From positions 5,354,733 to 5,418,732 of the forward strand of contig NC_044574.1 of NCBI RefSeq assembly GCF_901933205.1: a stretch of DNA of 64,000 nucleotides, given 5' to 3'. The stretch is from Camarhynchus parvulus. Its lineage: Eukaryota; Chordata; Aves; Passeriformes; Thraupidae. The notes under the pieces were generated by a model. That model was given only the letters and a program-made list of their open reading frames with translations, was not told where the DNA came from and did not search any database. Each line of letters begins with the position of its first letter. Positions within the stretch are counted from its first letter, which is position 1. This document shows positions 63,301 through 64,000 of the stretch, in pieces. A program made the translations under genes and the position numbers.

Positions 63301-63498
63301 GACTGAGCACATATATTCTCAAGATGGATTCCTCCAAATGGCTCCATGGCGCTCAAAAACCAGAGATAGCTGAAACTAAATTGAACTCTTGATTTGAAAA
63401 AGTAGGAAGTGCTATTTCAATGTGTTCCTGTGATACATGTGTGCATTATTTGTGTCCCAGTATAGATGCATATTTGTATTATTCTTACTGCACTTGAA
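60390..63498. other. Intergenic/intronic DNA, no gene recognised
   Basis: AT-rich; the longest frame (minus 60614-61048, 144 codons) is Lys- and Ser-rich with no domain. No repeat family recognised. Confidence 0.5.
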
Positions 63499-63593
63499 TT
63501 GCCCAGTCCATGGTGCAGGGCCTTGAACTTGCTGAACCTCACTGGGTTCTTGAAGTTCCACTTCTCAAGCTTGGCCAGGTCCCTCTGCATGGT
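63499..63593 (-). mobile_element. CR1 LINE ORF2 C-terminal fragment, minus strand
   Basis: The minus strand encodes MQRDLAKLEKWNF followed by RFSKFKALHHGLGN, a degraded form of the CR1 ORF2 C-terminal motif with the pattern RDLxxLExW...RFxKxKxLHxGxGN. About 95 bp remain. It is a dead fragment and differs from the other CR1 pieces here, which are all 3' UTR. Confidence 0.78.
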
Positions 63594-63912
63594 CCTTTCT
63601 TTCACTTGTGTCACCTGTCCAGGCTAAGGAAGAGTGGAAAGAATCTCAATCAAGAGCAGGCTCAAGGGCAAAGTGACAGTGAGGAAGAACTGTCCCAAAG
63701 GGAAGAAAAGAGAGACCAAGACCAGTCCCAGGGGAAAGGGGACAGAGACCAAAGGCTGAGCAGTGCTGCAGGAGAGCAGGCACAGGTCTCACCGAGGCAC
63801 ACACAAGCCCATGGCCTCCATGGGCTGCAGGTTATGCACCAGCAACATCCCTCCCACTGTGGATACTGCAGCCTGGTCAGAGAGAGAGAAACAGATAAAC
63901 TCTCCTAGGAAT
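63594..63912. other. Purine-rich stretch, no gene recognised
   Basis: Rich in A and G from about 63629 to 63780, giving a Gln/Glu/Asp-rich plus-strand frame that begins inside the antisense CR1 fragment. No domain is seen, and I do not accept it as a gene. Confidence 0.45.
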
Positions 63913-64000
63913 TGTTCTGGGGAGTTTTGAGAAGGCTGAGAGAAAGAATTCAAAACAATCTTGCAGCTGGTGTTTTGAACAGTTGTTTTCTCATAAGGTG
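63913..64000 (+). mobile_element. Possible LTR 5' end, cut by the window edge
   Basis: From TGTTCTGGGGAG onward, 'gctgagagaaagaattcaaa' and 'gtgttttgaacagttgtttt' resemble the start of a passerine LTR that I recall. The 3' end lies outside the window, so neither length nor target duplication can be checked. Confidence 0.4.

Noticed and set aside
1..64000. Search for CRISPR arrays, operons, phage or plasmid modules
   Set aside because: No regularly spaced repeats, no dense coding and no ribosome-binding-site pattern; the window is vertebrate nuclear DNA.

Overview
This window looks like nuclear DNA from a bird, most likely a songbird (passerine). Three things point there: an AT-rich, gene-poor background; several 5'-truncated CR1 LINE 3' ends; and many short solo LTRs of kinds common in passerine genomes. 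No bacterial gene organisation, operon, CRISPR array or integron is present. The species assignment is inference from repeat content, not from a marker gene.

Only one protein-coding locus is convincing. It is a minus-strand, single-coding-exon member of the ITPRIP/ITPRIPL1 family (inositol 1,4,5-trisphosphate receptor-interacting protein-like) at 47598-48569. It has a strong Kozak start, a splice acceptor just upstream, an N-terminal hydrophobic leader, an apparent membrane segment and the first part of the Mab-21/cGAS-like fold. It stops at 323 codons, whereas family members usually have about 500 or more, so it is a truncated paralog or a decaying pseudogene. An AATAAA signal lies about 180 bp past the stop. 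A GC-rich 24-bp minisatellite lies about 0.35 kb 5' of the start, and a solo LTR with a clean target-site duplication lies just 3' of the gene.

The rest is intergenic or intronic DNA with mobile-element scars. Five copies of one LTR family (2802-3230, 20309-20924, 25340-25734, 33396-33798, 56622-57053) share the same two ends and are flanked by short direct repeats of about 6 bp, one of them imperfect. Two relatives lie at 9704-10096 and 46950-47332. Other LTR types lie near 18235-18836, 24532-24992, 32433-32958, 35793-36217 and at the right edge. CR1 3' fragments lie near 2595, 12760, 38232, 40733, 43250, 49745, 60250 and 63499. Simple repeats include a (TTATA/TTATG)n array of about 220 bp grown inside one LTR, a TATC array at 52.1 kb, a CA array at 55.9 kb and several poly(A) or poly(T) runs. 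All remaining long reading frames look like chance frames.

I found no clear new biological system. The most useful observations are the truncated ITPRIPL1-like gene, the local concentration of one LTR family with well-defined ends, the microsatellite born inside an LTR, and a poly(T) tract flanked by a 10-bp direct repeat.
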